Part shown: in pieces, positions 16,031 through 26,400 of the stretch | Layout of the letters: every line of letters starts with the position of its first letter | How positions within the stretch are numbered: the first letter of the stretch is position 1 | NCBI RefSeq assembly: GCF_015209965.1 | Contig: NZ_MU158689.1 | Span: 450,648 to 514,647 of the forward strand | Direction of reading: 5' to 3' | Source: Sphingobacterium pedocola | Lineage (GTDB): Bacteria; Bacteroidota; Bacteroidia; Sphingobacteriales; Sphingobacteriaceae | Length of the DNA stretch: 64,000 bases | The notes under the pieces: generated by a model | The model's database searches: none | The model's input: the letters and a program-made list of their open reading frames with translations, nothing else | What the model was told of the DNA's origin: nothing | Translations under genes and position numbers: made by a program

Positions 16031-16118
16031 ACCTTGTATATTTAAAGTATAGTGTTAAATATACAAGGTTAAATCGTTTTTACCTTGTATATTTAAAGTT
16101 TAGTGTTAAATTTGCGAG
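16031..16118 (+). promoter_or_regulatory. Palindrome plus degenerate direct copy before the DUF4143 ATPase gene
   Basis: ACCTTGTATATTTAA (16031-16045) and its exact reverse complement (16055-16069) form a perfect 15-bp inverted repeat with a 9-bp spacer. From 16082 the left arm and spacer are repeated (one change in the spacer), with a decayed right arm running to the start codon at 16120. The two copies are 51 bp apart. Such a layout suggests operator sites for an autoregulator or the remains of a small mobile element; sequence alone does not decide. Confidence 0.6.
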
Positions 16119-16119
16119 G

Positions 16120-17298
16120 ATGATACGTAGATATATAGAACAAGAAGTCAGAGAATTATTGGAGCAATTTCCAGCTGTAGGGATACTTGGTCCGAGGCAG
16201 GTGGGAAAAACGACACTTGCCTTTCAAATTGCCGAATCGATCTCTCCCGAGCCTATATATTTGGATCTCGAATCTCCAACCGACCAAGCGAAGCTTAGGG
16301 AACCAGAGTTATATTTTGCGGATCATAACGACCGCGTTATTATTCTTGATGAAATACAACGGGTGCCCGAACTGTTCGCTCCATTACGGAGTATTATCGA
16401 TAAAAGAAAGCGGAATGGACAGAAGACGGGGCAATTTATCATTCTAGGCTCCGCTTCTTTGGAATTATTAAAACAATCATCGGAAAGTCTTGCAGGAAGA
16501 ATAGCTTACAAAACATTGTCTGGCTTGAGTCCCAAAGAGCTAGAAAATGAGAATGACAACAAACTGTGGTTACGGGGAGGTTTTCCGGATAGCTATCTAG
16601 CTGCAGACGATCAGCGCAGCTTTGTATGGAGACAGAATTTTATTACGACGTATCTAGAGAGGGACATTCCTCAATTTGGCATACGTATATCTGCCTCGGT
16701 GTTGAGGCAATTCTGGACAATGTTAGCGCATGCACAGGGAGGGATACTGAATCTGAGTACCCTTGCGCGAGGGCTCGGAAATAGTGTGCCTACGATAAAT
16801 CGTTATCTCGATTTACTAGACGATCTGTTTTTAATCCGCAAGTTACAGCCCTGGTCTTCCAATGTTGGAAAAAGATTAGTGAAATCGCCTAAGGTTTATA
16901 TTCGGGATAGCGGACTTACGCATGCGCTTTTGAGGATCACCGATATGGAAGAACTATTTAGCAATCCAGTCCTTGGAGGTAGTTGGGAAGGTTTTATTCT
17001 TGAGATGTTAGTTTCAAATTTGCCATCTTGGGCTTCTCCATATTTTTATAGAACGGCGGCAGGTGCCGAGGTTGATCTCGTTATCGATGCAGGGAACGAT
17101 AAACGAATAGCTATTGAGATCAAACGATCTATGACACCGACCCTCAGTAAGGGATTTGTGAATGGTTGCGACGACATCAAAGCCACCCATCGTTTTTTTG
17201 TGTATCCAGGCGATGAACGCTTCCGAATTTCAAAAGATGTGGAGGCTGTTCCGCTCAAAATAATGCTAAAAGAGTTGTATTTGATCCTGGGGCTCTAG
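16120..17298 (+). CDS. AAA-type ATPase with DUF4143 C-terminal domain
   Basis: A 392-residue protein of the ATP-binding/DUF4143 family. Walker A is GPRQVGKTTLA near residue 24, Walker B is RVIILDEIQRVPELF near 75, and a sensor-like FIILGSASLELL follows. The DUF4143 part begins near ERDIPQFGIR (about residue 183) and includes a winged-helix segment (LSTLARGLGNSVPTINRYLDLL). The last third carries AEVDLVID...IAIEIKRS, a pattern resembling the PD-(D/E)XK nuclease core. Members are common, mobile and poorly characterised; links to toxin-antitoxin-like or defence functions have been suggested. The gene is solitary and preceded by an unusual palindrome and repeat, which may serve autoregulation. 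Confidence 0.8.
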   Translation: MIRRYIEQEVRELLEQFPAVGILGPRQVGKTTLAFQIAESISPEPIYLDLESPTDQAKLREPELYFADHNDRVIILDEIQRVPELFAPLRSIIDKRKRNGQKTGQFIILGSASLELLKQSSESLAGRIAYKTLSGLSPKELENENDNKLWLRGGFPDSYLAADDQRSFVWRQNFITTYLERDIPQFGIRISASVLRQFWTMLAHAQGGILNLSTLARGLGNSVPTINRYLDLLDDLFLIRKLQPWSSNVGKRLVKSPKVYIRDSGLTHALLRITDMEELFSNPVLGGSWEGFILEMLVSNLPSWASPYFYRTAAGAEVDLVIDAGNDKRIAIEIKRSMTPTLSKGFVNGCDDIKATHRFFVYPGDERFRISKDVEAVPLKIMLKELYLILGL

Positions 17299-17418
17299 AT
17301 TTAAGCCGATATTGTTCATAAATAGTTGTCATCAATGGTGGCAAGATTTCCAAATTCCCTTTAGATTATCTTATCGTAAGCAAACAGATAGCTTTGAACA
17401 GTGGTAAGATTACCGTAA

Positions 17419-17446
17419 CAAGTAGGGGCTTGTAGCCCGTTACTTG
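17419..17446 (-). terminator. Hairpin at the helicase stop codon
   Basis: CAAGTA-GGGGCT and AGCCCG-TTACTTG form a near-perfect hairpin overlapping the helicase stop codon at 17440-17442. It lacks a clear T-tract, so termination is only possible. Confidence 0.3.
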
Positions 17447-20400
17447 CCTGAAATAACTTTCTTATGTTCACTTTTCAGTGCTTTCGGTTTTTTTCTGTTA
17501 ACATGATCAAACAGGATAATTTTTTCTTTAAAACTCATGGTGATTTGCTCTGGATTCTCGCACCACCACATGTAAAATTCGACCGGATGGTCGGTATAGG
17601 GTATAATAGCTTTCAAGGGGGTATTATATCCCTTAAATTGGATCACGAGCTGTAGGCGGAGGGTTCCGCGGTAATACTCGAAGTGATATGCTTTTAACTT
17701 GGATACTAAAATACCGTATGTTTTGATATCCAGTTTAAAATCAATTGCACGTCTATTTTTATCAAGGGCGACGGGATCATTCATCAACCATTCGGAAATC
17801 CGCATGGTACGTACCTCGTCTTCGGTTTCAATCGTAAGTAATTTACTTTGCGTCAATACACTATCTTTTGTCGCCGAAAAGATATGTAAGTTGGTGTCAG
17901 TTTGGGGTACTATCTCTGCCTCCTCCTCCGGTTCTGTCCCTTTTTTCTTTACAGTGCCTTCATTAGAAAGGATTAGTTTTTCCAACTGATCTTTCAGGTC
18001 TACATTATTTCTATCCGAGGTAGGGTATTTTCCGAATAAGGCATCCACTTCCATACCTAAAAAATAATCTTCTATAAATCTCCATCTGTCGTTGTGACTA
18101 AAATCATTGAGGAAAAAATGATCGAATAGCCGCATGTTTAATTCATGTCTTTCCAGTGTTTTATCAAGCAAAGTGTTCTTGTATTCCGCATGGTGGGTGT
18201 CGATTTCTAAACGGGCTGGATCGTTTAAGCGGATGGCTACCAACGTATTTGATCCACCTTTTATTTCGAAGGTGGCCAATCCTAAGATCTCGAGAAAGTT
18301 CCCCAATCTGACATAGCTATCAGAGTTAGCACGTTTGCTTGTCAGAAATCGACTCACAGTCCGTTTTTCCGTATTTCCAAATAAACTCTGTAGTCTATTT
18401 GTCAGTCCGGTAAATGTATTGCTACAAGGATTGGTCAACGCAATATACTTGTCCTCACCACCAACTTTACGTCTTTGTAAAAAGATATGCGGGAGGTAGG
18501 TTTTTTGCCCAAAGGCTGCAGTCATATAGGCTGTAAATAACAGATGGCTAATCTTTTTTACGATTTCCTTGTCTGTTATTTTCTTACCGAGCTGCTGTTC
18601 AAATTCATATTGTGTGAAATACCCGGTTAGGAGGGAGAAAACCTGTTCAATGGCATCGAAGGTGCGACGTATTTTATAAGATATAGCTGTGAAAGAATCC
18701 GTTTGTACGAATGTGATCTTTATCTGCGGAGTCAGTGTAATGTTATCTTGTTTGAATAAAGTACCGGTGTAAAATGTGTTTTTTAACGCGTCAAAGCTTT
18801 GTTTGCTAAAGTACTGTTTCCAGATTTTGTCTAGGTCTAATGCGACGATATGCTCGCCATTTTTTCGTATGCTGATAGATCGATGTGTATTCGGATAGAA
18901 GTTTTCCAAGTTTACAAGATCTTGTGCGCTAACTTTGGCGTATCCTTGAACAGACAGTTTCTTCGGACGAGCGGTAACGACGGGAAATCGATATTTGGCA
19001 AGATAGTCTTTTTCGATCATCATGAGTGTCGTTAGCACTTTCTGTTGAATATCTTGCCCCTGCTCGAAAATGTACTCGAAATCATCGGTCGATAAGATCA
19101 GGTTTCTGTTTTTATCATTACGTAGGTAAGAGAGGTGAATTTTTTGCAATACATCTTGAATCTGTTGCGGTCGTATGGCAGACATGTAATTGAGCGCCTT
19201 GGCGTAGCGTAGGTCTTCTGGTGCATAGTTTATCGCTGCTAGCCCTGTGATATCCGTTTGTCGGGCTACTCTTCCTATTTCTTGTATGTAATCAGGCAAT
19301 AGCCCAGAGGGGGCATGGTGATACACTAGCTCGATGTCGGCGATATCGATCCCCATACCAAATGCTTTTGTCGAGATCATGATGTTCTTTTTCCCACTTT
19401 TGAACTGTCGGAACGCGAATTCTTTGATTTCTGCAGCCATACCGCCGTGATAACCTGTGGCAATATCAAGCTTTCTACTATTCAAGGCTTCCATGATCTT
19501 ACTGATATGTCTTGTGTAGGGCGTATATACCAACGTTTTTAATCCGAGATCGTGTGCTTCCGTAATAAAGGAAACCGTTTGTTGTAATTTATTTGCTTCG
19601 TATTTTGATTCGAAGCCATTGTAGTTATGAACGGCGAATGTAATATCATCTCTCTTTACTTGACCAATGAACATATGGGGAGACTGCATGTTTAGACTAG
19701 CCATGCTATCAAATACCATATCGTTAGTCCCTCCATATATCGATGTAGCAGTAACAGCCACCATGGTGAAATGGAGGTTGTGATGTTTTCTAAGTTTTCG
19801 TACGTGCTCTCCCAGAAACCAATAATCAACCCGGAAATCCCTTCCCCAAGTTGTTATCAGATGCGCTTCATCAACGATGAGAAGTCCAAGTGTACGCTGG
19901 TCAATGAAATAGGAAAGGTCGTACGATAAAAGTAATTCTGGAGACATATACAAGATATCTATTTCACCATTTTTACAACGATCAATTACCTTTTCGCGGT
20001 CGATAAGTGATAGCTCGCCATTTAGATAGGCTACTTTTTCAAATTGTCTTTCCGATAGAATGCCCTGTACTTGGTCTTTCATTAATGCGATAAGTGGAGA
20101 CACCACGATGCTGACATCGTTTTGCGCGGATACGTAGTAGGCTGGCAGTTGAAAGATCAGGGATTTCCCGGAGCCTGTCGGAGCGGTTAAAAATATATCT
20201 CTGTTACCACTGTTGAGTTTTGCGTTCTTATATTCTGCAATAATGGTTTCCACGATCAGGCCTTGTGATATCTCAATAACTTCATTTCCTTGATCCGGAT
20301 TTTTGTAAATAGCAAGCTTTCTAAAAGTAGCGTCTTTTCCCCAGTATTTTTTTAGGAGTGCCTGTGTTTCTTCCTGAACAGGTAACTTGTCGCTGATTTG

Positions 20401-21153
20401 GTCCATCTTTCCGAGAAAGAGTTCTCCTCCAAACTGTTTTAATACCGCATTCCATCGCTGTAAATTTGTCAGCGTCCTTTTATCGATCAATTGCTTGTCA
20501 TAATATTTGATGGCCATACTTCTATGAAAATCCTGCTCTGCTATACAGGTATTAATTAAGATGTCCAGCGCAAATGGATCAGATGCCAAATCAATAACGG
20601 GGAGATCTCCATGTTCCGACGGTTGTATTTCGGCAGCCTCTTCGAACATAGGAAATATATTGAAGTTATCCATTGGACGATTTACCGAATAGTAGTATTG
20701 ACCATGTATTACCATTTGCTCGATTTGATGAAAGGGTAAATTAGCTGGCCGTTGCTCTATATTTTCTTCGGCTGTCTCTTCTAGAAATTCAGTACTAGTG
20801 ATCGGAAACAGCTGGCGCAGATTGTCCTCAATGATCATAATCCTGTCTGTGAAAGGAGGTAGATCATTTGCATAATATTTTAAATAGTAGAATTGCGCAT
20901 ATGAAATGATATGAAATGGCTTTTTACATTTTAAAGCAGATAAGATACGCCGATACCATTTTTTGTCAAATACGGTATGGTCGCTTTCCGTTTTTAAGGT
21001 ACTCGTATCTGCGAAGGCGTCTGTGGGGAAATGTTCGGTCCATAACGAGTTTTGCGCTAAGATTACAAAAATAAGATCCGTTTTCTTTGCGCTTTCGGTT
21101 AATACAATGGTATTGATTTTCGTTATATAGTAATCTTGAAAAGTCATCGTCAT
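17440..21153 (-). CDS. Large RecQ-like superfamily 2 DNA helicase
   Basis: A 1237-residue protein. The helicase core lies roughly at residues 300-640: Walker A TAPTGSGKS near 321, DEAH box IVDEAHLITTWG near 424, a motif III-like AVTATS, GMGIDIADIELVYHHAPSG (RecQ-type motif V) and QEIGRVARQ (motif VI). The cysteine-rich zinc domain that follows motif VI in RecQ is not seen; instead there are about 600 residues without recognisable domains, ending in a basic tail. The first 300 residues are also unassigned, though IISYAQF and RIMIIEDN resemble a degenerate helicase strand pattern. It would unwind DNA with ATP, but whether in repair or defence is unclear. It is monocistronic, between the DUF4143 ATPase and a SusCD operon. 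Confidence 0.7.
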   Translation of the reverse strand: MTMTFQDYYITKINTIVLTESAKKTDLIFVILAQNSLWTEHFPTDAFADTSTLKTESDHTVFDKKWYRRILSALKCKKPFHIISYAQFYYLKYYANDLPPFTDRIMIIEDNLRQLFPITSTEFLEETAEENIEQRPANLPFHQIEQMVIHGQYYYSVNRPMDNFNIFPMFEEAAEIQPSEHGDLPVIDLASDPFALDILINTCIAEQDFHRSMAIKYYDKQLIDKRTLTNLQRWNAVLKQFGGELFLGKMDQISDKLPVQEETQALLKKYWGKDATFRKLAIYKNPDQGNEVIEISQGLIVETIIAEYKNAKLNSGNRDIFLTAPTGSGKSLIFQLPAYYVSAQNDVSIVVSPLIALMKDQVQGILSERQFEKVAYLNGELSLIDREKVIDRCKNGEIDILYMSPELLLSYDLSYFIDQRTLGLLIVDEAHLITTWGRDFRVDYWFLGEHVRKLRKHHNLHFTMVAVTATSIYGGTNDMVFDSMASLNMQSPHMFIGQVKRDDITFAVHNYNGFESKYEANKLQQTVSFITEAHDLGLKTLVYTPYTRHISKIMEALNSRKLDIATGYHGGMAAEIKEFAFRQFKSGKKNIMISTKAFGMGIDIADIELVYHHAPSGLLPDYIQEIGRVARQTDITGLAAINYAPEDLRYAKALNYMSAIRPQQIQDVLQKIHLSYLRNDKNRNLILSTDDFEYIFEQGQDIQQKVLTTLMMIEKDYLAKYRFPVVTARPKKLSVQGYAKVSAQDLVNLENFYPNTHRSISIRKNGEHIVALDLDKIWKQYFSKQSFDALKNTFYTGTLFKQDNITLTPQIKITFVQTDSFTAISYKIRRTFDAIEQVFSLLTGYFTQYEFEQQLGKKITDKEIVKKISHLLFTAYMTAAFGQKTYLPHIFLQRRKVGGEDKYIALTNPCSNTFTGLTNRLQSLFGNTEKRTVSRFLTSKRANSDSYVRLGNFLEILGLATFEIKGGSNTLVAIRLNDPARLEIDTHHAEYKNTLLDKTLERHELNMRLFDHFFLNDFSHNDRWRFIEDYFLGMEVDALFGKYPTSDRNNVDLKDQLEKLILSNEGTVKKKGTEPEEEAEIVPQTDTNLHIFSATKDSVLTQSKLLTIETEDEVRTMRISEWLMNDPVALDKNRRAIDFKLDIKTYGILVSKLKAYHFEYYRGTLRLQLVIQFKGYNTPLKAIIPYTDHPVEFYMWWCENPEQITMSFKEKIILFDHVNRKKPKALKSEHKKVISGK

Positions 21154-21460
21154 TGTATATTTGAATTAGTTAGTATTATTGGATTACCCGGAATTTTAGC
21201 GATTTTATATTTCCTAATATAGAAAAAAAAATGTAAAAAGCCAATTTGCTGTAGTTAAACATGACATGGTTGCGCATTATGGCGCGGAAGTTATAAGATG
21301 TGAGTTGGCGCGTCATGAAGAAATAAACATTATTTAACCTGTGTGCCGCTTGCTCCTTGTTTGTTATACGGATTACGTCGTGAGTTTACATTGGGAATTA
21401 ATTAGCGTTTTAGCGAAGGAACTTTGAACAAGCTGTTAATTCCTGTGGTAGATAAAAAAT
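21154..21460. other. Non-coding region upstream of the helicase gene
   Basis: No gene is seen. It must hold the helicase promoter on the minus strand. A loose inverted repeat (GGAATTAA at 21394-21401 and TTAATTCC at 21436-21443) and two GGCGCG copies near 21275-21320 are the only notable patterns. Neither can be tied to a function. Confidence 0.4.
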
Positions 21461-21491
21461 AAAAAAAGCGCTCGGTTTTTCGAGCGCTTTT
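21461..21491 (-). terminator. Rho-independent terminator of the SusCD operon
   Basis: GCGCTCG and CGAGCGC form a stem around a five-base AT-rich loop, followed on the minus strand by a run of T residues. It lies 22 bp beyond the SusD stop codon. Confidence 0.85.
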
Positions 21492-21512
21492 AGTTTGTTA
21501 AAAAATGGAAAC

Positions 21513-23414
21513 CTAGTTCTGTTTAGCCCACCAAAGCGGAGTAAATACATTATCCGGGCCTCCTAAATGAGAGACAGCGGTATTGTAGCCTTCTAACGAT
21601 CCACTTTTGAAATTGGATGGATAAGGCAATCTTTGTGGATAAAATTTGATACTATTGGTCATGTAATTAGAGCTTGTCAAATCTGGCATGTTGGTAAGAG
21701 CAACCTCTATGGCCGGGTTTTCGAAGAATGGCAAACCGAGTCTTCGGTGGTCATTCCATGATTCTAAAGGTAACCAGGGAAGATTAGCGATAAATTTTTG
21801 CGTGATAATTTTAGTCAACGCATCATTTTTTACAGTTCCATTTTGATATAAATTGTTTGTTGGATACGGTATGGTAACTGTCCCATTGGCGTTTGTATAC
21901 CCGTCAATGTAATTCATCTGCTTACCCACACCAGGCTCGGTCGTATGCGTAAATTTGACTGAGGTCCCTACACGATTGAATTCTTCTGAGGCTAAATATT
22001 GTGTGGCATACTGGCTAACATCCCAATAGTCAAAATTTGCTTTTACACCATCTTCATAAGCCTCTTGAGCAGTTGTTCCGGTATTCCAGCCGCGCAAAGA
22101 TGCTTCAGATAAGAGGAAATAGGTTTCCCAGTTCGCGAAGAAAATACGTGAACTAGTCGATGCGCGAAAAGCCTGTGAAAGAGCAGGTAACTTACCTACT
22201 AAGACATTGTACATATTGTTTTTGCTTCCTTTCTCTCCCCAACTTCCTATAGCAAATGCATTCCAAGTAAATTTTGTATCTAATTTAATGGTATCTCCAG
22301 GTGCATTCACAAGATAACTTGTTGTAATTTTCGCCTCATTATTATCTGCAAGAAAATTTGAATTCGTAAAATCACCAGGAATGAAAAATGCTTTGTACGC
22401 TCTCGGATCAATTTTATTGGGCAATCCATCTAACCAATACCCTGCTGAGGGATCATTGGTGAGTGATGTGAATTGCTTGTCGTATCTTTTACCAATATAG
22501 TTTTCTGGTTTTATATAAGATTGCATAGATGGGCCAACCAGAGATGACGACGGTACTCCCCCTAGGCCAATATAGATGTTATTGAGCGTACTTGGCAAAA
22601 CCTGTGAATTCCAAGATCTAGACATGACTCCTGATAGACCGTCCCATCCTGTTTTTTCTGCTACTGTGAAGTTATGGGAAGCGTCTTCAATAAATAATCC
22701 AACGCGCACCGCATCTTCGAATTCTTCTTTTGCTTTTGTAAGATCTACTTCCGAAAGACGCATAGCGAGGCGCAGTCGCATGGAATTTCCATATCTTTTC
22801 CATTTTTCCCAAGAAAACTGATAAGCTCGATCGTATTTTTTTATCCGATCATCTGTAGGCACAGCAACATCCAATTTGTCAACCGCGTCCTTAAGTTCGG
22901 CTAATGCGTAGTAATAAACATCTTGTGTTGAGGAAGGGACAGGATTGGTTCCATTGGAGTTTTCGATAGGCATGGGGCCAAAGTTATCGGATATTTCCGT
23001 TAGCAGGTAAGCTCGCCAGATTCTAGAAACCTGCAGCATATTGGAGGTGTAATCAAATGCAGCATTTTCTGCTAATTGACCCTCGGCTTTTTGGATAGCT
23101 AAATGAATATTACTATGCCATTGACTGGAGTATTTCCAGTATTCAGCTGACCATGAATCGTTTACTGTGCCCGTTGCTAAGCCACTGCTTAAATGTTGTC
23201 GCCCCGCTGTTTTCCAGTCCAATACAAAAATCCGTTCAGCAATATTAGGGTCTTGCTGCGCATCGGTCAACGATTTGTTAAAGAAATACTCGGGTTGAGT
23301 TAATTCATCATTGACGTTATAAGGGTGCGTATTTATTTCGTCAAATTTAGAACACCCGATAAATCCGGTGGCTAATGCGATGACTATTGCAATTTTTTTC
23401 ATGTTATTTTTCAT
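21513..23414 (-). CDS. SusD/RagB-family outer-membrane lipoprotein (SusD-like 2 type)
   Basis: A 633-residue lipoprotein with lipobox FIGC near residue 21. It resembles the SusD-like 2 branch: CSKFDEINTHPYNVN just after the lipid site, WRAYLLTEISDNFGPMP in the TPR-like helical part, and LPWLPLESWNDHRRLGLPFF near the C-terminus. SusD proteins sit on the outer membrane as a lid over a SusC channel and capture the nutrient ligand. It lies 17 bp downstream of its SusC partner. The ROK regulator and NagX-type transferase beside it suggest GlcNAc-containing oligosaccharides or amino sugars as ligand. An in-frame ATG four codons later (23402) is an equally good start. Confidence 0.88.
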   Translation of the reverse strand: MKNNMKKIAIVIALATGFIGCSKFDEINTHPYNVNDELTQPEYFFNKSLTDAQQDPNIAERIFVLDWKTAGRQHLSSGLATGTVNDSWSAEYWKYSSQWHSNIHLAIQKAEGQLAENAAFDYTSNMLQVSRIWRAYLLTEISDNFGPMPIENSNGTNPVPSSTQDVYYYALAELKDAVDKLDVAVPTDDRIKKYDRAYQFSWEKWKRYGNSMRLRLAMRLSEVDLTKAKEEFEDAVRVGLFIEDASHNFTVAEKTGWDGLSGVMSRSWNSQVLPSTLNNIYIGLGGVPSSSLVGPSMQSYIKPENYIGKRYDKQFTSLTNDPSAGYWLDGLPNKIDPRAYKAFFIPGDFTNSNFLADNNEAKITTSYLVNAPGDTIKLDTKFTWNAFAIGSWGEKGSKNNMYNVLVGKLPALSQAFRASTSSRIFFANWETYFLLSEASLRGWNTGTTAQEAYEDGVKANFDYWDVSQYATQYLASEEFNRVGTSVKFTHTTEPGVGKQMNYIDGYTNANGTVTIPYPTNNLYQNGTVKNDALTKIITQKFIANLPWLPLESWNDHRRLGLPFFENPAIEVALTNMPDLTSSNYMTNSIKFYPQRLPYPSNFKSGSLEGYNTAVSHLGGPDNVFTPLWWAKQN

Positions 23415-23431
23415 TTTAATCTGGTATTAAA

Positions 23432-26400
23432 TTAAAATCCTATTGTTAAGTTAAGGAAATAAGATCGCGCCGTCGGGGTAGAGAAGTTTTCGAAACCGAC
23501 CGCATTTGAACTGATTGCAAATACGGATTCAGGGTCTACTCCGTTTGCATAACTTTTGATCATCCAAACATTGTTGGCCGTTAACCCTATTTTAGCCCGC
23601 TGTACAACGGAATTTTTAAGCACGGAACTTGGTAACGAATAGCTTAATGATACGTTTCTTAAACGTACGTTCGTCGCATCATACATATTACGTTCGGTAA
23701 TGCCCAGATTTGGATTTCCAATTGCAGCCCAATATTGTTGTGGGTTTACTTCTACCGTGTTTACGTCGTAACCTCCGCTTCCGTTACTGACTACACCATC
23801 TACGACAAATCGATCTCTATTTCCATTGTTTACTGTTGCCGCTGCAACACCGAATTGCTGTAGTACCGCATTTGTTCCGGAGAAAAATTTTCCGCCGAAT
23901 CTTCCGTCTACAAGGAAACTTAATCCAAAATTTTTGTAAGAAAAGGAGTTAGTAATACCTAAAAGCGCTGAGGGGTTTTGCTTTCCTAAGAATGTGGATG
24001 GCCCTTCTGTTGGCAAACCATTGGCTGCAACAATCATTTTTCCGAAATATTCGCTGTCCGGATCTTCCACTCTGCTGTAAGCTGATCCGTAAATTTCACC
24101 GTAATCATAACCCTCATCTGCCCTTATGGATATATTTTCTAAAGCGAGTAGGTTATATGTTTTTGTGACATCAGACAATTCAATGATCCTATTCCTATTT
24201 TTGGAAAAGTTCACGTCTATATTCCAGTTTAGTTTTTCGGAGCTTTCTAAAATTCTCGCGTTCAATGAAATTTCTATTCCTTTATTTTCTATGTTTCCGG
24301 CATTAATAAATTGACGTTGGTACCCGCTGAAAGCATCCATCGGTACGTCAATTATTTGATTTGTTGCATTTGTTTTGTACCATGTAAAGTCTAGTCCGAT
24401 ACGGCTATTGAAAAATCTTGCTTCGATACCAGCTTCATAGGTTTTGATCAATTCGGATTTAATATCTTCATTGTACATGACGTCTTCTCGCGTTGTCACG
24501 GTATTGCCGTTAGGATCCTTCTCTAGTTTGTATGTATTGTACAACTGAAACGGATCCAGATCATTACCAACTGCTGCATACGAGGCTCTGATTTTTCCAA
24601 AACTCCACCATGAAGGTAGGCTACTTCCAGACTTAGAAAGAAGATCCGTTACGATTAAAGATGTATTAATAGATGGGTAGAAAAAAGAACGGTTTTCTTT
24701 GCTCAATGCTGAAGACCAGTCATTTCTACCTGTCAGATTCAGAAACCAAACACCATCATAATTAAGTTCGGCTGTAGCAAAAATGGAATTTATTTGCTTC
24801 TCGCTTGGCGTTGTTTTGATATTGGGATTGCTAATCCCGTTGTTAGGATTGAAGACGTTCGGAATAATCAATTGACCGATCTCAGTAGTTCTGTACTCTG
24901 ATTTTGTAGTCATAATTTGACCAAATAAGGAGGCCGCTCCGCCCCATTTACCCCATAGATTGTCTTTTCTGGCATTTAAGGAAAACATGTAGTTGTTTTC
25001 ATAAAAATTATTATTACCAAATGAATAACTGCCTTCGCCGTCATCTGTTAATGGACTTCCTGCATAAGTTCTGTTATCAATGGTCGTATAGTAAATATCT
25101 GAGCCTAATTTAGCTTCTGCATTTAACCACTCGTTAAAATCATATTTTAAGGATCCACTCAAAAGAAAACGATCTCTTTTATCGTTGTTTAATCTGTATT
25201 TTTCAATCCAATAAGGGTTAACTTCGTTACCGTTCCCAAACCAGAGCATATTTCCATTACCTTCAGTAGCAGCTTCGAACTCGGTAATGTCTAATGAGCG
25301 CGGGAATAAAAACAGTGAATTATACATGTTGGACTGGTTTTGACCAGCTATTGGACGATTTTTCGCGTCAATGTTCATGTATTGTGCTTTTACATCGGAA
25401 GACCATTTTTTGTTCTCTCCAAAATTGGTTGTCACCCGGGTCAGTAAATTTAATCTGCTCATGGATGAGCCAGGAATTAAGCTGTTGTCATTGAGGTATG
25501 TTGCGGAAGTGTAAAGGTTGGTATTATTGTTTAATTGTTGCTGAAAGGTAATGTTTTGCGTATGGTTAATCCCCGTGCCAAAGAAATTTCCGATATTATC
25601 ATGGCTCCTTAAAGTGGTGTTTTGCCCATTCCAATTGGTTACTGTTTGTCCCTCGATTTTTGCGCCCCAGCTATTAAATTGTGTGTTTACAAAACTTCCA
25701 TCTGTACCTTGACCGAAATCGTTTTGAAGTTCTGGTACCATAAATAGGGTTTCAATTCCTAAAGTGGAAGAGTAAGTGATTCCGGAGCCTTTTTGTGCTT
25801 TCCCGGATTTTGTCGTAATAACAATAACACCGTTTCCTCCCCTAGAACCGTATAAAGCAGCTGCAGCACCTCCCTTTAAAACAGACATGCTTTCGATATC
25901 TTCTGGATTTAAATCACCTAGACCGTTCCCTAAGTCGGTAGAAGGATTCCAAAAATCATTATTTTTATCCGGATTACCCGCCCGATTATTCATCGGTATA
26001 CCATCTACAACGATGAGCGGCTGATTGTCTCCTTTTAGAGAGTTAAATCCGCGGAGGATGATTTTTGAAGAAGAAGCCGGTCCGTTAGAACCTTTTACAA
26101 CCTGTAAACCAGATACTTTTCCTACTAGTGCATTAGATATATTATTTTCTTTGGCATCTACCAACTGATCCCCCTTTACGTCTTGGAAGGCATAACCGAG
26201 AGATTTCTTTTCTCTCTTTATCCCCATCGCTGTAACGACAACCTCATCCAAAGACCCTGCATCCTCCCGTAGTGTAATATTGTGCGTCGTAGAAGAAACC
26301 GTCAGTTCCTGAGACGTATAACCGATCATGGAAAAACGTAATTTCTCTCCGTTCGATGCTGGAATGGTATATTTACCATCGGCATCTGTTTGTGTTCCAC

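Noticed and set aside
16120-21153. DUF4143 ATPase and RecQ-like helicase as one defence system
   Set aside because: The genes are convergent, separated by 141 bp, and no nuclease, methylase, toxin or integrase accompanies them. Each is reported separately instead.
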